This document shows, in pieces, positions 10,033 to 20,855 of a stretch of DNA of 64,000 bases. Within the stretch, counting starts at the first letter, position 1; each line of letters starts with the position of its first letter. The notes under the pieces are model-generated. The model had not been told where the DNA came from. It searched no databases and saw only the letters and a program-made list of their open reading frames with translations. This DNA is from Saccharomyces uvarum. Taxonomy: Eukaryota > Ascomycota > Saccharomycetes > Saccharomycetales > Saccharomycetaceae. A program made the translations under genes and the position numbers. The stretch is from contig OX365942.1 of the NCBI GenBank assembly GCA_947243795.1, forward strand, positions 681,523-745,522, in the 5' to 3' direction.

Positions 10033-10158
10033 TTCAAGCATTTTAAATATATTAATATATATACACAAAAACAAAAAGTTTCACATAAGAATATCTTGTA
10101 TATATTTTATTCATTTATTATTTTCCGATCGTTTCGTTTATTTCTATCGTTGGGGACG

Positions 10159-10180
10159 GCTCATCGCAAGAAAATTTTTC
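10159..10180 (-). promoter_or_regulatory. PAC and RRPE elements of RIX1
   Basis: GCTCATCGC (10159-10167) is the reverse complement of the PAC consensus GCGATGAGC, and GAAAATTTTTC (10170-10180) is an RRPE element. They are about 100-120 bp upstream of RIX1. The same pair precedes UTP9, in the other orientation of PAC. Confidence 0.78.
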
Positions 10181-10278
10181 AAAATCAACTATAATAAAAT
10201 AGATAGTGTGTGGAAAACTGTATTAGTCGTGATTACCAATTTAATGACCATTCAAATAAGTAAAGCCAAATTTCAAGT

Positions 10279-12582
10279 ATGTCTGAGGAATTTATTGCTG
10301 CTTCTACGCTGGCCAAAAACCTAGAATTTGCCAAAGGTAATGAGTTCCATACCATTTTGACCACATTACGGTCTCCAGTATATATCGATGAACAACTGCT
10401 GAAATCCGAATTAAGTTTCCTTGTTACAAAGATTTTGAAGTTAATTAGATCGAGCAACGACTTTGATCTTTGGAAAGGGTGTCATACTTCTGTCGTAGTT
10501 TGCGCTTACAACCCATTGATTTTATCTACTCATGGTGGTCAATTATTAGCTGCTATTTATTCTAGACTGGAACAAAAAACTGGCTTTTACTCATCCGTTG
10601 TCTCTTCCTCACATGGGAAACAACTTTTTGATACATTGGTTTCCTCTATGGCAGTTATCATTGATTTAGTGAAAAACAAACCTACTTTATCAAGAGAAGC
10701 ATTGGTGCCTAAATTAAAGGCCATCATTCCAACATTAATTACTCTGTCTCAATACGAGCCTGAACTAGTTTTACCAGTTCTGAAAAAGATCTTGAAGAGA
10801 AACACCACTACTTTTAAGCCATTTGTTAATAAATTCCGCACTGTGTTAACAAGTTTGATAAAATCTGATTACGCATCTTTAGGCTCAAAGACCCAAATAT
10901 TAGTTTGTGAGAATTTTGCTTATTTGCATCTGTTAAAAATTCAAGCAAGCAATACAAGCGATGATGAATCTCAAGCTCATCATAAAGTTTACCCTGATGC
11001 CAATTGGAGAACAGGGTTGTTAACTATTCTATCTCAATTCAAGCCTATAATTCAATTGTGTGAAGAAATCTTGGATTTTGAACAAGATAATGAACTACAG
11101 AAATTGGTCAAGGCTTTACCAATTGACACCGAATCGAACAATGAAGTAGAATTTTTGCCAAAATTGAAACTAGATTTCAACGCACCCCTCACTTTATGGG
11201 AAATTCCACAACGTTTGTCATTATTAGTCGACATGCTTGTTGCATTTATCTCTTTACCTACTCCATTTCCCATTAGAGTTCCATTGGGTAGCATCAACTC
11301 TGTTTGTGAAGTCTTATTAAGTGTCAGTCAAAAATACCTACCTCTGAAGAAAGAATTGCGTCGTGATAATGAATTGAATGGTTCCATCAATAACATTTTG
11401 CCTCAAATACAATTCCAAGGTATCAGGCTATGGGAAAATGTGGTTTCCAAATACGGCAAATGTGGTTTGTCATTTTTTGAAGGAATTCTTTCCTCCATTG
11501 AACTTTTTATTCCATTAAAGAAAAAGAGTAACAATGAAATCGATTTCAATGTAGTCGGGTCATTAAAATATGAATTTTTTACAGTTTTCAGATTAGTAAA
11601 CATGATTATGTCCCATTTAGGGCACCAATTAAACACAGTCAGTGTTGTATCTCAATTAATTGATGTCGCCTTGTTTTTATCCCGTGATAGAACTTTGGTT
11701 GATTCTTTATTCAAAATTCGTAAAGGTAACTTGAAGCAAACTAAAACTAAGCAATCAAAGAAGAATAAAAACAATGAAGGTGCATTATCTGATATTTTCA
11801 CACATCCAGAGTTGTTTGTGTTCAAAAATTCTATAAATTGGTTCAACGAAATCAATGAATTTTTTATTACTTCTTTGAATAACTGGATTTTACCTTCCAC
11901 ACCACATATTCAAATTTTGAAATATAGTATTACACAATCTCTAAGATTAAAGGAAGAATTCGGTTATATTCCAGAAAGTTTTGTTAATCTTTTACGTTGT
12001 GAAGTTCTCCATCCAGGCAACGAACGTGTATCCATTTTGCCAATTGCTATATCGTTATTAAAGAACGCCAATGATGATATGTTTGAACTACTATGTCATC
12101 CAAAGGTCCCTGTTGGTATGATCTACCAATTGCACAAACCTTTGGACTTGGGCGAACAGGAGGAAGAAGAAGAAGAAGATATGAGTGAAAGAGGGAACAG
12201 CCTTAATGAATCATATTCGCATGCAATCGCAGACACGAAGGCTTTTAAAGCATTGGACAATTTAGAAAACGTAGTTATTCCTGAACCTGAACGGACAGTT
12301 TCCAGGCCAGTTGATGATGCCGCTGTATTCAAAAAGAGATCAGTAGAGGAAGTCTCTGAAGGGGAAATCACGTCGATGAATAAGAAGGTTAAAATTGTGG
12401 AAGAGGTAACCTTGGAAACTAGCGAAGGAACTACTGTGGAGACAATTGTGGCTCAAACAGAGGTGGAAGTCAAATCAGCAGATGAAAGTGAAGGTGAAGA
12501 AGATGAAGAAGATGAAGAGTTTGAAATACCAGCTATCGAGTTAAGTGGCGATGAAGATGAAGACGGCGACAACGATGAATAG
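10279..12582 (+). CDS. RIX1: Pre-60S ribosome assembly factor Rix1
   Basis: 767 residues, against 763 in S. cerevisiae. The body is a long helical-repeat (HEAT/ARM-like) region of about 640 residues. The C-terminal 130 residues carry an acidic EEEEEED stretch, a basic segment KKVKI that may act as a nuclear signal, and a very acidic tail (EGEEDEEDEEFEIPAIELSG and beyond). Rix1 forms a complex with Ipi1 and Ipi3 that helps Rea1/Mdn1 remodel pre-60S particles and is needed for ITS2 processing. It also has a reported role in replication licensing. PAC/RRPE elements precede it. Confidence 0.95.
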   Translation: MSEEFIAASTLAKNLEFAKGNEFHTILTTLRSPVYIDEQLLKSELSFLVTKILKLIRSSNDFDLWKGCHTSVVVCAYNPLILSTHGGQLLAAIYSRLEQKTGFYSSVVSSSHGKQLFDTLVSSMAVIIDLVKNKPTLSREALVPKLKAIIPTLITLSQYEPELVLPVLKKILKRNTTTFKPFVNKFRTVLTSLIKSDYASLGSKTQILVCENFAYLHLLKIQASNTSDDESQAHHKVYPDANWRTGLLTILSQFKPIIQLCEEILDFEQDNELQKLVKALPIDTESNNEVEFLPKLKLDFNAPLTLWEIPQRLSLLVDMLVAFISLPTPFPIRVPLGSINSVCEVLLSVSQKYLPLKKELRRDNELNGSINNILPQIQFQGIRLWENVVSKYGKCGLSFFEGILSSIELFIPLKKKSNNEIDFNVVGSLKYEFFTVFRLVNMIMSHLGHQLNTVSVVSQLIDVALFLSRDRTLVDSLFKIRKGNLKQTKTKQSKKNKNNEGALSDIFTHPELFVFKNSINWFNEINEFFITSLNNWILPSTPHIQILKYSITQSLRLKEEFGYIPESFVNLLRCEVLHPGNERVSILPIAISLLKNANDDMFELLCHPKVPVGMIYQLHKPLDLGEQEEEEEEDMSERGNSLNESYSHAIADTKAFKALDNLENVVIPEPERTVSRPVDDAAVFKKRSVEEVSEGEITSMNKKVKIVEEVTLETSEGTTVETIVAQTEVEVKSADESEGEEDEEDEEFEIPAIELSGDEDEDGDNDE

Positions 12583-12693
12583 TTCAAGCGAACTGTGTTT
12601 TGCTTTTATCGGAATATATATATATATATTTAAATATAGGCATATACGAATAGAAAGAGTGTAGAATTATAAACAAGATAGGGCTTTCGAAAC

Positions 12694-13683
12694 TTACATA
12701 AGTGTAATCAATTTATCAATAGCGGTTTTCTTAGCCTGAGGGGAAGGCGATTTGTCGCCGCTTAAATATTGACTGAACAAAAATTTACCGACTAATTGGT
12801 TGTTCACCAGTCCCATAACTTCAAATTCATTGTTTTTATTATCATGATACGAAAACTGTAAGGCGCCGTTAGCTAATAATTCAATGATCAAGTCATCATT
12901 CTTACGAACGGATCCGTTTCGTGAAAAGGCTTTATTTAGTTCTTCCAGCCCGTTTTCTAGCGTTTCTTTATTGTTAGCCACATCAGGGTGTTTGGAGATA
13001 GTCTTGACCAAACCTTCTTTGAGATGCTTAAAATCTGTGTTTCTCACAGGAGTTATCTTTGCCAACATTCTCATTCCTGAATCCAGTAAATCGTCAATCA
13101 TCATGACTGATTTTGGGTCATCCCGCTTCAAGAATCTAGCCAGGTTCTGCTTGAAAGTCTTGGAATCGTCCACGTCAAGGAAATATTTATGTAAATAAGC
13201 TTCATTGAAAGTGTTTGCAATCAGATCTTCATCATTCACAGCTAAATAAAGGCCCAAGGCATAGACTTTGAACCTTAGAAATGTGACATGTCTTTGACCG
13301 TACCCTAAAAGCTTGAAATTCGTAGAGACGGGAAAGTTCAGAGCAGTGATTGTGAGGGGGAAATCCGATACGCTTGAATCTACTTGTACCGATTCATTGT
13401 AAGGGAGAGAACCGTCATTCTTTTCGTCATTTTGTACCGTTCCATCGTAGAAGCACAATGAGGTGGCAATCAATGCCGATGCTGTGAGCCACGGCCCATA
13501 ACGTAGCGATGATCCAGAACGTCCCATGTATTTAGTAGAGCGCGCATTAGCGAATTGTCTTCTGAAGCATTGCTTACGGATGGCCAATGAGGGCGTCTGG
13601 CATTTGGTTAATGTTCGTTGGAATGTTCTGAGCATACTGGCTGGCCTTCTTGTTGTTCGTAAGGGGCCTCTGAAGGTTTTCAA
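12694..13683 (-). CDS. AIM18: Mitochondrial chalcone-isomerase-fold protein Aim18
   Basis: 329 residues from the first ATG. An alternative ATG at 13635 (residue 17, MLRTFQRTL) gives 313. Both give an Arg-rich mitochondrial presequence. A hydrophobic segment at about 68-82 suggests an inner-membrane anchor. The rest matches the fungal chalcone-isomerase-like family (FKLLGYGQRHVTFLRFKVYALGLYL region). Reports on Aim18 and Aim46 describe haem binding without isomerase activity. It lies in tandem with its paralogue AIM46, same strand, about 180 bp apart. The shared pattern of KYFLDVDDSKTF..NLARFL and LLDSGMRMLAKITPV shows a tandem duplication. Confidence 0.9.
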   Translation of the reverse strand: MKTFRGPLRTTRRPASMLRTFQRTLTKCQTPSLAIRKQCFRRQFANARSTKYMGRSGSSLRYGPWLTASALIATSLCFYDGTVQNDEKNDGSLPYNESVQVDSSVSDFPLTITALNFPVSTNFKLLGYGQRHVTFLRFKVYALGLYLAVNDEDLIANTFNEAYLHKYFLDVDDSKTFKQNLARFLKRDDPKSVMMIDDLLDSGMRMLAKITPVRNTDFKHLKEGLVKTISKHPDVANNKETLENGLEELNKAFSRNGSVRKNDDLIIELLANGALQFSYHDNKNNEFEVMGLVNNQLVGKFLFSQYLSGDKSPSPQAKKTAIDKLITLM

Positions 13684-13859
13684 ATCCTGTTAGAGATTAT
13701 TAATTATTTTTTTTTTTTGTAAAGTATATGGCACTACCACAATTTGAGGGGAACGTCCTTAAAAAAAGTGGAACCAGAAAAGTGGTTTTGGAGTATAACT
13801 GCTGGCCCTGAGGTAGTGCACGTTGCTATGTATATATATATAGATGTAGGAGAACTATC

Positions 13860-14792
13860 CTAGGCCAAGGACACGAGCGCGTCCGCCACTTCTTGTTTAA
13901 CCTCTAGGGAGGGAGGGTCCACGCCGGCCACGTAGTGGGCGAATAAGAGCTTCCCGATGAGAGGCTCTTTCACGGTACCCAGTATCACGAACTCATCCCT
14001 TTTCTTAGTGTAGTAGGACAGGCTCAGAGAGCAGTCCTTGTTCAACTCAATAAAGAAGTCGTCGTCCCGAGCCACAAGCCCCTTCACGCTCCTAAAGCAG
14101 TCGTGTAGTTCTTGGAACCCGGCCTCCAGCCGTTCCTTGTCCTGGGCCTGCGAGTCTGGGTTCTTCAGAATGCTCTTTCTGGTGCCGTCCATTAGCAGTT
14201 TGAAAGACCCCGCCTTTATCGGGGTGTTTTTGGCCATGAGCCTGATCCCACTGTCCAAGAGGTTATTGATCAAGATCGGGGCCTTGGCAGGGTCGTCCAG
14301 GGCCGCACGCAGGTTCTCCTGGTGCGTCTTTGCCGGCAACGAGGAAGCCGCATTGTCGATGAACGCCTGTGACAGGAACTTCGAGTCCAGTACCTCGGCA
14401 ACCAAGTGCTTATCCTCTGCCGCCACGTAGATGCCCAGGCCGTACGCCTTGAAAGTGATGGAGGACACGCATCGCACGCCCTTCCCGAGCAACTCGTACT
14501 GTGTCGCAAATGGCCACTGTGGGGGGCCCATCCGCTTCGGGAAGGCAGAGATGGCCGGGTCCACCATAACGCTGGTGGCGTCTGCCTTCTTGATCTTCGA
14601 GTCCTCATACCACTTCTTCACAAAAATCGACGCTAATGCCAACGCCGTCAACACGGGAACTACCTTGCTGCCCTTCTTGCTCACTCTGGTCGTGCTCGCC
14701 GTGGTGGAGTAGTGGGGGTGCCATTGCGGGGTCCTTCTCATGCCCACATCGAAGCAGCTTCTTCTGACCAATACCTTACTGAGCAAACTCAT
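13860..14792 (-). CDS. AIM46: Mitochondrial chalcone-isomerase-fold protein Aim46
   Basis: 310 residues from the MSLLSKVLVRRSCF methionine at 14792, the same length as S. cerevisiae Aim46. The frame stays open for another 54 codons to 14954, but that extension would translate the poly-G tract as a proline run, overlap the NBL1 stop codon and has no family support. A basic presequence leads into a hydrophobic segment (VVPVLTALALASIFV, about 45-59), then the chalcone-isomerase-like domain with FKAYGLGIYVAAEDKHL and NNLLDSGIRLMAKNTPI. It is paralogous to AIM18 downstream. The gene is markedly G+C-rich compared with AIM18, so the two copies have drifted in base composition. Confidence 0.92.
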   Translation of the reverse strand: MSLLSKVLVRRSCFDVGMRRTPQWHPHYSTTASTTRVSKKGSKVVPVLTALALASIFVKKWYEDSKIKKADATSVMVDPAISAFPKRMGPPQWPFATQYELLGKGVRCVSSITFKAYGLGIYVAAEDKHLVAEVLDSKFLSQAFIDNAASSLPAKTHQENLRAALDDPAKAPILINNLLDSGIRLMAKNTPIKAGSFKLLMDGTRKSILKNPDSQAQDKERLEAGFQELHDCFRSVKGLVARDDDFFIELNKDCSLSLSYYTKKRDEFVILGTVKEPLIGKLLFAHYVAGVDPPSLEVKQEVADALVSLA

Positions 14793-14845
14793 GCCTTGCT
14801 TGTGCGACTGCAGGTCCGAGCAAACAGTAAACCAGCGAGTAGGGA

Positions 14846-14865
14846 GGGGGGGGGGGGGGGGGGGG
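14846..14865. repeat. G20 homopolymer upstream of AIM46
   Basis: Twenty consecutive G residues on the plus strand (poly-C in the AIM46 sense), 54-73 bp upstream of the AIM46 ATG and 85 bp from the NBL1 stop codon. The exact length in the real chromosome may differ, because such runs are error-prone in sequencing. Confidence 0.9.
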
Positions 14866-14950
14866 CTCCAACACGCTACTTTAAATGCCCACTGATCAGC
14901 AGTAGGTGTATCACTGCGAGAAGCGAGAAAGGGTCCACTATACGAACTGG

Positions 14951-15237
14951 TCACTCTCCACGACGCCGTTCCAGCTGGAGCACCTGCCTGATAAGCAGCT
15001 CCTGCTGCGATGCTGATACTGACACTGGGGGGGTCTGCTGGAGCAAGTCCAGCTTGGCTAGCGTGTGCTTCTTAATGGCCTCTATGTGTTGTTCTGTAGT
15101 CTCGACTGAGGGGGGTGTTAGTACCAGGAGCTGGTGGATGGAGTAGATCAAAACTGGGACATACGTTGCAGCTGCATGGTGCGCAGCACCGTGCTGCGCA
15201 GCCTCTGGCGTTCTTCTGCGCTGAGTGCCGGCTCCAT
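14951..15237 (-). CDS. NBL1: Borealin-like chromosomal passenger subunit Nbl1, two exons with a 59-nt intron
   Basis: Exon 1 is 15237-15165 and exon 2 is 15105-14951. The intron (15164-15106) starts GTATGT, has the perfect branch site TACTAAC 13 nt before the end, and ends CTCAG. Splicing gives a 75-residue protein starting MEPALSAEERQRLRS and ending LQLERRRGE; without splicing the frame hits a stop after MSQF. Nbl1 is a small helical protein that, with Sli15 (INCENP), Bir1 (survivin) and Ipl1 (Aurora B), forms the chromosomal passenger complex at kinetochores. Position between AIM46 and RPN10 matches YHR199C-A. It shares a 215-bp divergent promoter with RPN10. Confidence 0.92.
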
Positions 15238-15345
15238 TGCAAATGCTTTCGCTTCTGTTTCTTGCTGCCGTTATGATGTTGATTGTTGCTGCTTATAGTT
15301 AATGTTCTGTTATTATGACTGCCGGGTGATTTCCGCCAGGCGGGT

Positions 15346-15355
15346 TTTCGCCACC
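15346..15355 (-). promoter_or_regulatory. Rpn4 (PACE-type) site of RPN10
   Basis: TTTCGCCACC is the reverse complement of GGTGGCGAAA, a standard PACE variant bound by Rpn4. It lies 98 bp upstream of RPN10, inside the divergent NBL1-RPN10 promoter. Proteasome genes in yeast normally carry this site. Confidence 0.75.
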
Positions 15356-15452
15356 GAATTTACAACTATCATATATACATACTTGTATAAGTCACTTAAT
15401 GCATGGGGAAAGGTGGAGAGGCTAGCAAAGAGTACAGAAGCAAGCGCACAGA

Positions 15453-16247
15453 ATGGTATTGGAAGCTACAGTGTTGATAATTGACAATTCAGAGTACTCT
15501 CGCAACGGGGACTTCCCTCGGACACGGTTCGAAGCGCAGATCGACTCCGTGGAGTTCATATTCCAGGCTAAGAGAAACAGCAATCCCGAGAACACAGTGG
15601 GGCTCATCTCTGGTGCAGGCGCCAACCCCCGGGTGCTGTCCACGTTCACGGCGGAGTTTGGGAAGATTCTTGCAGGTCTGCACGACACGCAGGTCGAGGG
15701 CAAGCTGCATCTGGCCACTGCGCTGCAGATTGCCCAGCTGACTTTGAAGCACCGCCAGAATAAGGTCCAGCACCAAAGAATCGTGGCGTTCGTGTGCAGT
15801 CCTATAAGCGATGCTCGAGACGAATTGGTTAGACTGGCCAAGACGCTGAAGAAAAACAACGTTGCTGTGGACATTATTAACTTCGGCGAGATCGAGCACA
15901 ACACAGAACTGTTGGACGAGTTTGTTGCCGCGGTGAACGATCCTCAGGAGGAGACCAGTCACTTACTGACCGTGGTGCCTGGCCCTAGACTGCTGTACGA
16001 GAACATCGCGTCTTCTCCTATAATTCTTGAAGAGGGCTCCTCCGGTGTGGGCGCCTTTGGTGGGGCTGGCGCGGACTCTGACGCTAATGGCACGTTCATG
16101 GACTTCGGTGTAGATCCATCAATGGACCCAGAACTGGCAATGGCCTTACGTCTCTCCATGGAGGAAGAGCAGCAGAGACAAGAACGACTAAGACAGCAGC
16201 AGCAACAAGACCAGCCGGACCAGCCGGAAGAACGCCAAGACAAATAG
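15453..16247 (+). CDS. RPN10: 26S proteasome ubiquitin receptor Rpn10
   Basis: 264 residues, against 268 in S. cerevisiae. Residues 1-190 form the von Willebrand A domain (ATVLIIDNSEYSRNGDFPRTR at the start) that docks at the base-lid interface. A single ubiquitin-interacting motif lies near residues 223-241, with core DPELAMALRLSMEEEQ. A Gln-rich tail follows, whose length differs by a few residues from S. cerevisiae, as expected for a CAG/CAA repeat. Rpn10 recruits polyubiquitinated substrates to the 19S particle. A PACE element upstream supports regulation by Rpn4. Confidence 0.97.
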   Translation: MVLEATVLIIDNSEYSRNGDFPRTRFEAQIDSVEFIFQAKRNSNPENTVGLISGAGANPRVLSTFTAEFGKILAGLHDTQVEGKLHLATALQIAQLTLKHRQNKVQHQRIVAFVCSPISDARDELVRLAKTLKKNNVAVDIINFGEIEHNTELLDEFVAAVNDPQEETSHLLTVVPGPRLLYENIASSPIILEEGSSGVGAFGGAGADSDANGTFMDFGVDPSMDPELAMALRLSMEEEQQRQERLRQQQQQDQPDQPEERQDK

Positions 16248-16319
16248 TGGTGTATAGAATCACTGTCTTATCTATATAGGTTCTACATAAACCGAATAAA
16301 GCATACATAACATCTCTCA

Positions 16320-17513
<1,194 letters not shown>

Positions 17514-17663
17514 CTATTGTCGTTGGCAAGCGTCGTTATTGATCCTTTGGTTATGTACTTTTAAGTAGCTATTCGTTTTCTTTTCTTTTTTTTTTGTCTC
17601 TTCTAATGAAAAAAAAAAAACGGCGCTACATACATATACGTAATATAACTAAAAGGCAAAAAA

Positions 17664-19823
17664 TCATTCCTCGAAGTCCAGTTTTATGTCTAGCCATTCT
17701 CTATTCTTGATCTGTATGGGTGACAATCCACCCTCACCATATATCAACGGTGCAAAAAAAAAGAAAAATCCAAATAACATGGCTATTAAAATGCCAAAGA
17801 TGCAACATAATTTCGTATCATTTACTTTTGGGTCGTCCTCCGATTGAATACAACTTTCTTCCTCTCTTGACTTATCTACATTCTTAAAATCACTCAATAA
17901 TATTTCCCATAATCCAGGTGCAAATAAACTAAAAATCAAATGGGCTGGCAAGTAGTGGTACAAGAATTTTTGCCGTGACATCAAATAAAATGGAAAATAA
18001 TGCCATGACCACGAAATGAACAAAAAGAGCAAAGGACCGTACAGCTTATCCCTGATCTTTCTTTTCAAGATGAAAACTCCACGTTTTCTCGTTAATTGGT
18101 CCATAGCGATGATACCACAGTACAGCATTATCGAGATAATTTGAAACCAGTATCCTATTATGTTTCCAATATAATAGATTTGCCTCCTTGTCAAAGCGTC
18201 TGACCAGAACGATATTCCTGATATACTCGCAGGCCAGGTATATGGTTCTGATGCATATGGATGGTATTTAGGGATTAGATTGTTATGTATCAGCATAGAT
18301 TTTTGTAATTCTGACCATTTATCAAAGAACGGTACCTCCTTCAAAAATTCATCGTCATCATTGTCATAACCTTCCTGTTCGTGTTTCGTTAAGATTTGAT
18401 CAATGATCCAATTGTTTTCGAATGATTCGACTTTCTTTACACCACTAACTTCTTGTTGTTCAAACCCCCACTCCGGTAACATGGTATCGTTATGTGTCCA
18501 AAGCACTACTTCGGTATCAATATGGAAAAGTCGAAAAGGTGTACGTTTCCCTCTAATTTTAAGTCCCACATCATTAGTTAAAATGGGTTTCAATTGAAAT
18601 AGTGTCTCGCGGTAAAATTCGTTCATACCAGCATCAAAGGAAACTGTAGTAACCTCTTCAGTCGAAGCGTCTAAGGGTGAAGCAACATCATGTGTAAGTA
18701 ATAACGTGTTTGTCTTTACATGTCTCAATTGAACTGTATCGTTCAAAAGAACAGGTTGATTTTTATCAACTGGTGAAAAACCTTTAGTAGGTATGACTTC
18801 CCATTCGTTATTCGTGTCATTGAGTGCGTGGCAAGTAACTTGTTGACCCTCTGTTGAGACCCTACCATCTTCATAAACTAAAGGGTACTGAGCATCACGA
18901 GAGTGCAGAAACGTATTCGTTTGTTTATGATTTATGACAACTATATCGTGATAGTTTAGTTGTGGGTGACCTGCCGCTGAATTGATTAATGTTTCCTGAA
19001 ATCTCACTGACATGAATTCATCGCCGGGACCTGATTTGGTTAGAATTGTAAAATGCACCCAAAACCAAAATAGATATATAATGAGTGGTCCAAATATTAA
19101 TCCATTCAATCTCTTAATAAAATGTCTTGCTACAGCTCTAATGCTCAATTTCCTCTCAATATCTGAGATATTCCATAAGGTTCTCAACACAGAGGTTCCA
19201 ATTGCCATGTATGTCATGAGACCGACATACTTAGTTGATATAACCAGTGAAAGTGAAATACCAGTAAGATAAAGCCAGGTATACCATTCGCGAGTAAATG
19301 CTGCCGTGGATTGACACTTGTGGAATCTGATGTAAGAATAAAATGTCAAACTTACACACATAACCAAGATAGAATCCAAAGTGATGATTCTTGACTGGAT
19401 AATGTGCCCATTATCAAGGGCGACTAACAAAGCACCAGTACTACAAGTCAATGGCTTAAACCCTAAACGCTGCATGATTTTGTAAACCACGCCGACAGTA
19501 ATTACCCCACAAGTGGCATTCAAAGAACGATATGCAACGAAAGGTGGCGCATGATCTGGTGTGTCATAAGAATCCCCAATACTATCAAATTTGAAACTTC
19601 CGTCGTAATTGAAAAGATATCCAATGAATGCGATGACTAATTTGGCAAACGGTGGGTGTAAGTCAAAGAAATACGTCCTTTCTAAGTAATATGATGCAAA
19701 TTTACCAAAATGAGTTTCATCGAAGATTACCTGATTTGGTTTATCTATGTGGTAGAATCTTGTTATCGTAGCAACTATCAATGAGATGTAATACCCGATC
19801 CGTGCTGAGAACGAATAGCTCAT
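17664..19823 (-). CDS. PMT4-type protein O-mannosyltransferase, extra copy absent from the S. cerevisiae locus
   Basis: A complete 719-codon gene for an ER protein O-mannosyltransferase (GT39), which moves mannose from dolichyl-phosphate mannose to Ser/Thr of secretory proteins. The catalytic acid pair D35-E36 lies in FDETHFG, and the lumenal loop continues with ASYYLERTYFFDLHPPFAKL, the Pmt4 wording rather than Pmt1/Pmt2. Three MIR repeats occupy about residues 285-475, with membrane helices before and after, and the end (REWLDIKLDFEE) matches Pmt4 (REWFDIELNFSK by memory). It is about 43 residues shorter at the N-terminus than S. cerevisiae Pmt4. S. cerevisiae has no gene between PPX1 and YHR202W. 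Location beside RPS4B suggests a genome-duplication twin of PMT4, which sits beside RPS4A. Confidence 0.9.
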   Translation of the reverse strand: MSYSFSARIGYYISLIVATITRFYHIDKPNQVIFDETHFGKFASYYLERTYFFDLHPPFAKLVIAFIGYLFNYDGSFKFDSIGDSYDTPDHAPPFVAYRSLNATCGVITVGVVYKIMQRLGFKPLTCSTGALLVALDNGHIIQSRIITLDSILVMCVSLTFYSYIRFHKCQSTAAFTREWYTWLYLTGISLSLVISTKYVGLMTYMAIGTSVLRTLWNISDIERKLSIRAVARHFIKRLNGLIFGPLIIYLFWFWVHFTILTKSGPGDEFMSVRFQETLINSAAGHPQLNYHDIVVINHKQTNTFLHSRDAQYPLVYEDGRVSTEGQQVTCHALNDTNNEWEVIPTKGFSPVDKNQPVLLNDTVQLRHVKTNTLLLTHDVASPLDASTEEVTTVSFDAGMNEFYRETLFQLKPILTNDVGLKIRGKRTPFRLFHIDTEVVLWTHNDTMLPEWGFEQQEVSGVKKVESFENNWIIDQILTKHEQEGYDNDDDEFLKEVPFFDKWSELQKSMLIHNNLIPKYHPYASEPYTWPASISGISFWSDALTRRQIYYIGNIIGYWFQIISIMLYCGIIAMDQLTRKRGVFILKRKIRDKLYGPLLFLFISWSWHYFPFYLMSRQKFLYHYLPAHLIFSLFAPGLWEILLSDFKNVDKSREEESCIQSEDDPKVNDTKLCCIFGILIAMLFGFFFFFAPLIYGEGGLSPIQIKNREWLDIKLDFEE

Positions 19824-20855
19824 AATTAGATCTTCAAGTTTACACGATGGCTATATCGTGGTACGACTTTATCAAATGTAGTTGTCTTTTCCTCGAGGGT
19901 AGGCTAAACCGGATAGTCAATTTCACACTTCTCGGGAAATACCGTGTGTAATCTTTCAACGAGACTATGCTTGCTAAAGGATAAAATTGGTATAACTAAT
20001 CATGTGGGGTATCTATGGCATGCGCAAACTCCTCCATCAGACACAGCACTGGTTTCCTTGTAATTTGCAAGAACTCTTTGAAAGTTGTACGCATAATTAG
20101 ACTTTTGGTAGACAAAATGAGACAATTCTTGTCTGACATGAGAATGATCCGGACCCTGCTCCAGTTTTCTCATCACGTATCTCAGTGATTCTTGATCACC
20201 AACTCATAAAATTGTCCAAGGCATTTTTACGGTTATATCTTTGCAGAATTGATGTAGTCATTGCTAAAATGTTTGGCAAGTTTTTATAGCGTTATACACT
20301 GTTGTATTTCACTTCGAACATGAATAATCTTCAGCTTGGTGCACAGTTTAACAAGACATAGGTATCATTTTAATCTATTGTTATTGTTCTTCCTTTTGTA
20401 TTTCGTGAAACTAAAATAAATCTAAAAGAAACAAAATATAAAAACAAAACCAGGAAATTAAGAATTGAGCAAAACACAAGACATCAAGTACAACTAGGAA
20501 ACATGCTACATTAGGCGCTTGAAGTAAAGACACAATTTTGTACAGTCACTGCTGTTTCAAGATCATTCTTTTTCAACAGGCCCTCAAACCTACCAATAAA
20601 AACGAACAAACGTTGCTCCAGATGGGAACAGAACTTGTCAATTGCTTTCCCAACACATGCACATCATCATTATGACCGTATTGGAATATAATATGTAATA
20701 TTCTTTTGCTTTAGTGTCTTTATCAGTCACTCGCACTTTTGCTATCTAGCCGCCAACTGACAAAGCCGATAAGCTTATTTCCCCTCCAGCCGTCAACAAC
20801 AACAGCATAATCAGAAGAAGAATACAGGTAATAAAGAGTAGCACAACATTGTAAG
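19824..20855. other. Divergent intergenic region between the PMT4-like gene and YHR202W
   Basis: 1.03 kb with no convincing gene. Short open frames only, A+T-rich near 20400-20460, and no tRNA or snoRNA signature that I could see. It must contain both promoters. Confidence 0.6.

Noticed and set aside
14793-14954. 54-codon N-terminal extension of AIM46
   Set aside because: It would translate the poly-G tract as a proline run and overlap the NBL1 stop codon. The inner methionine gives the exact family length.
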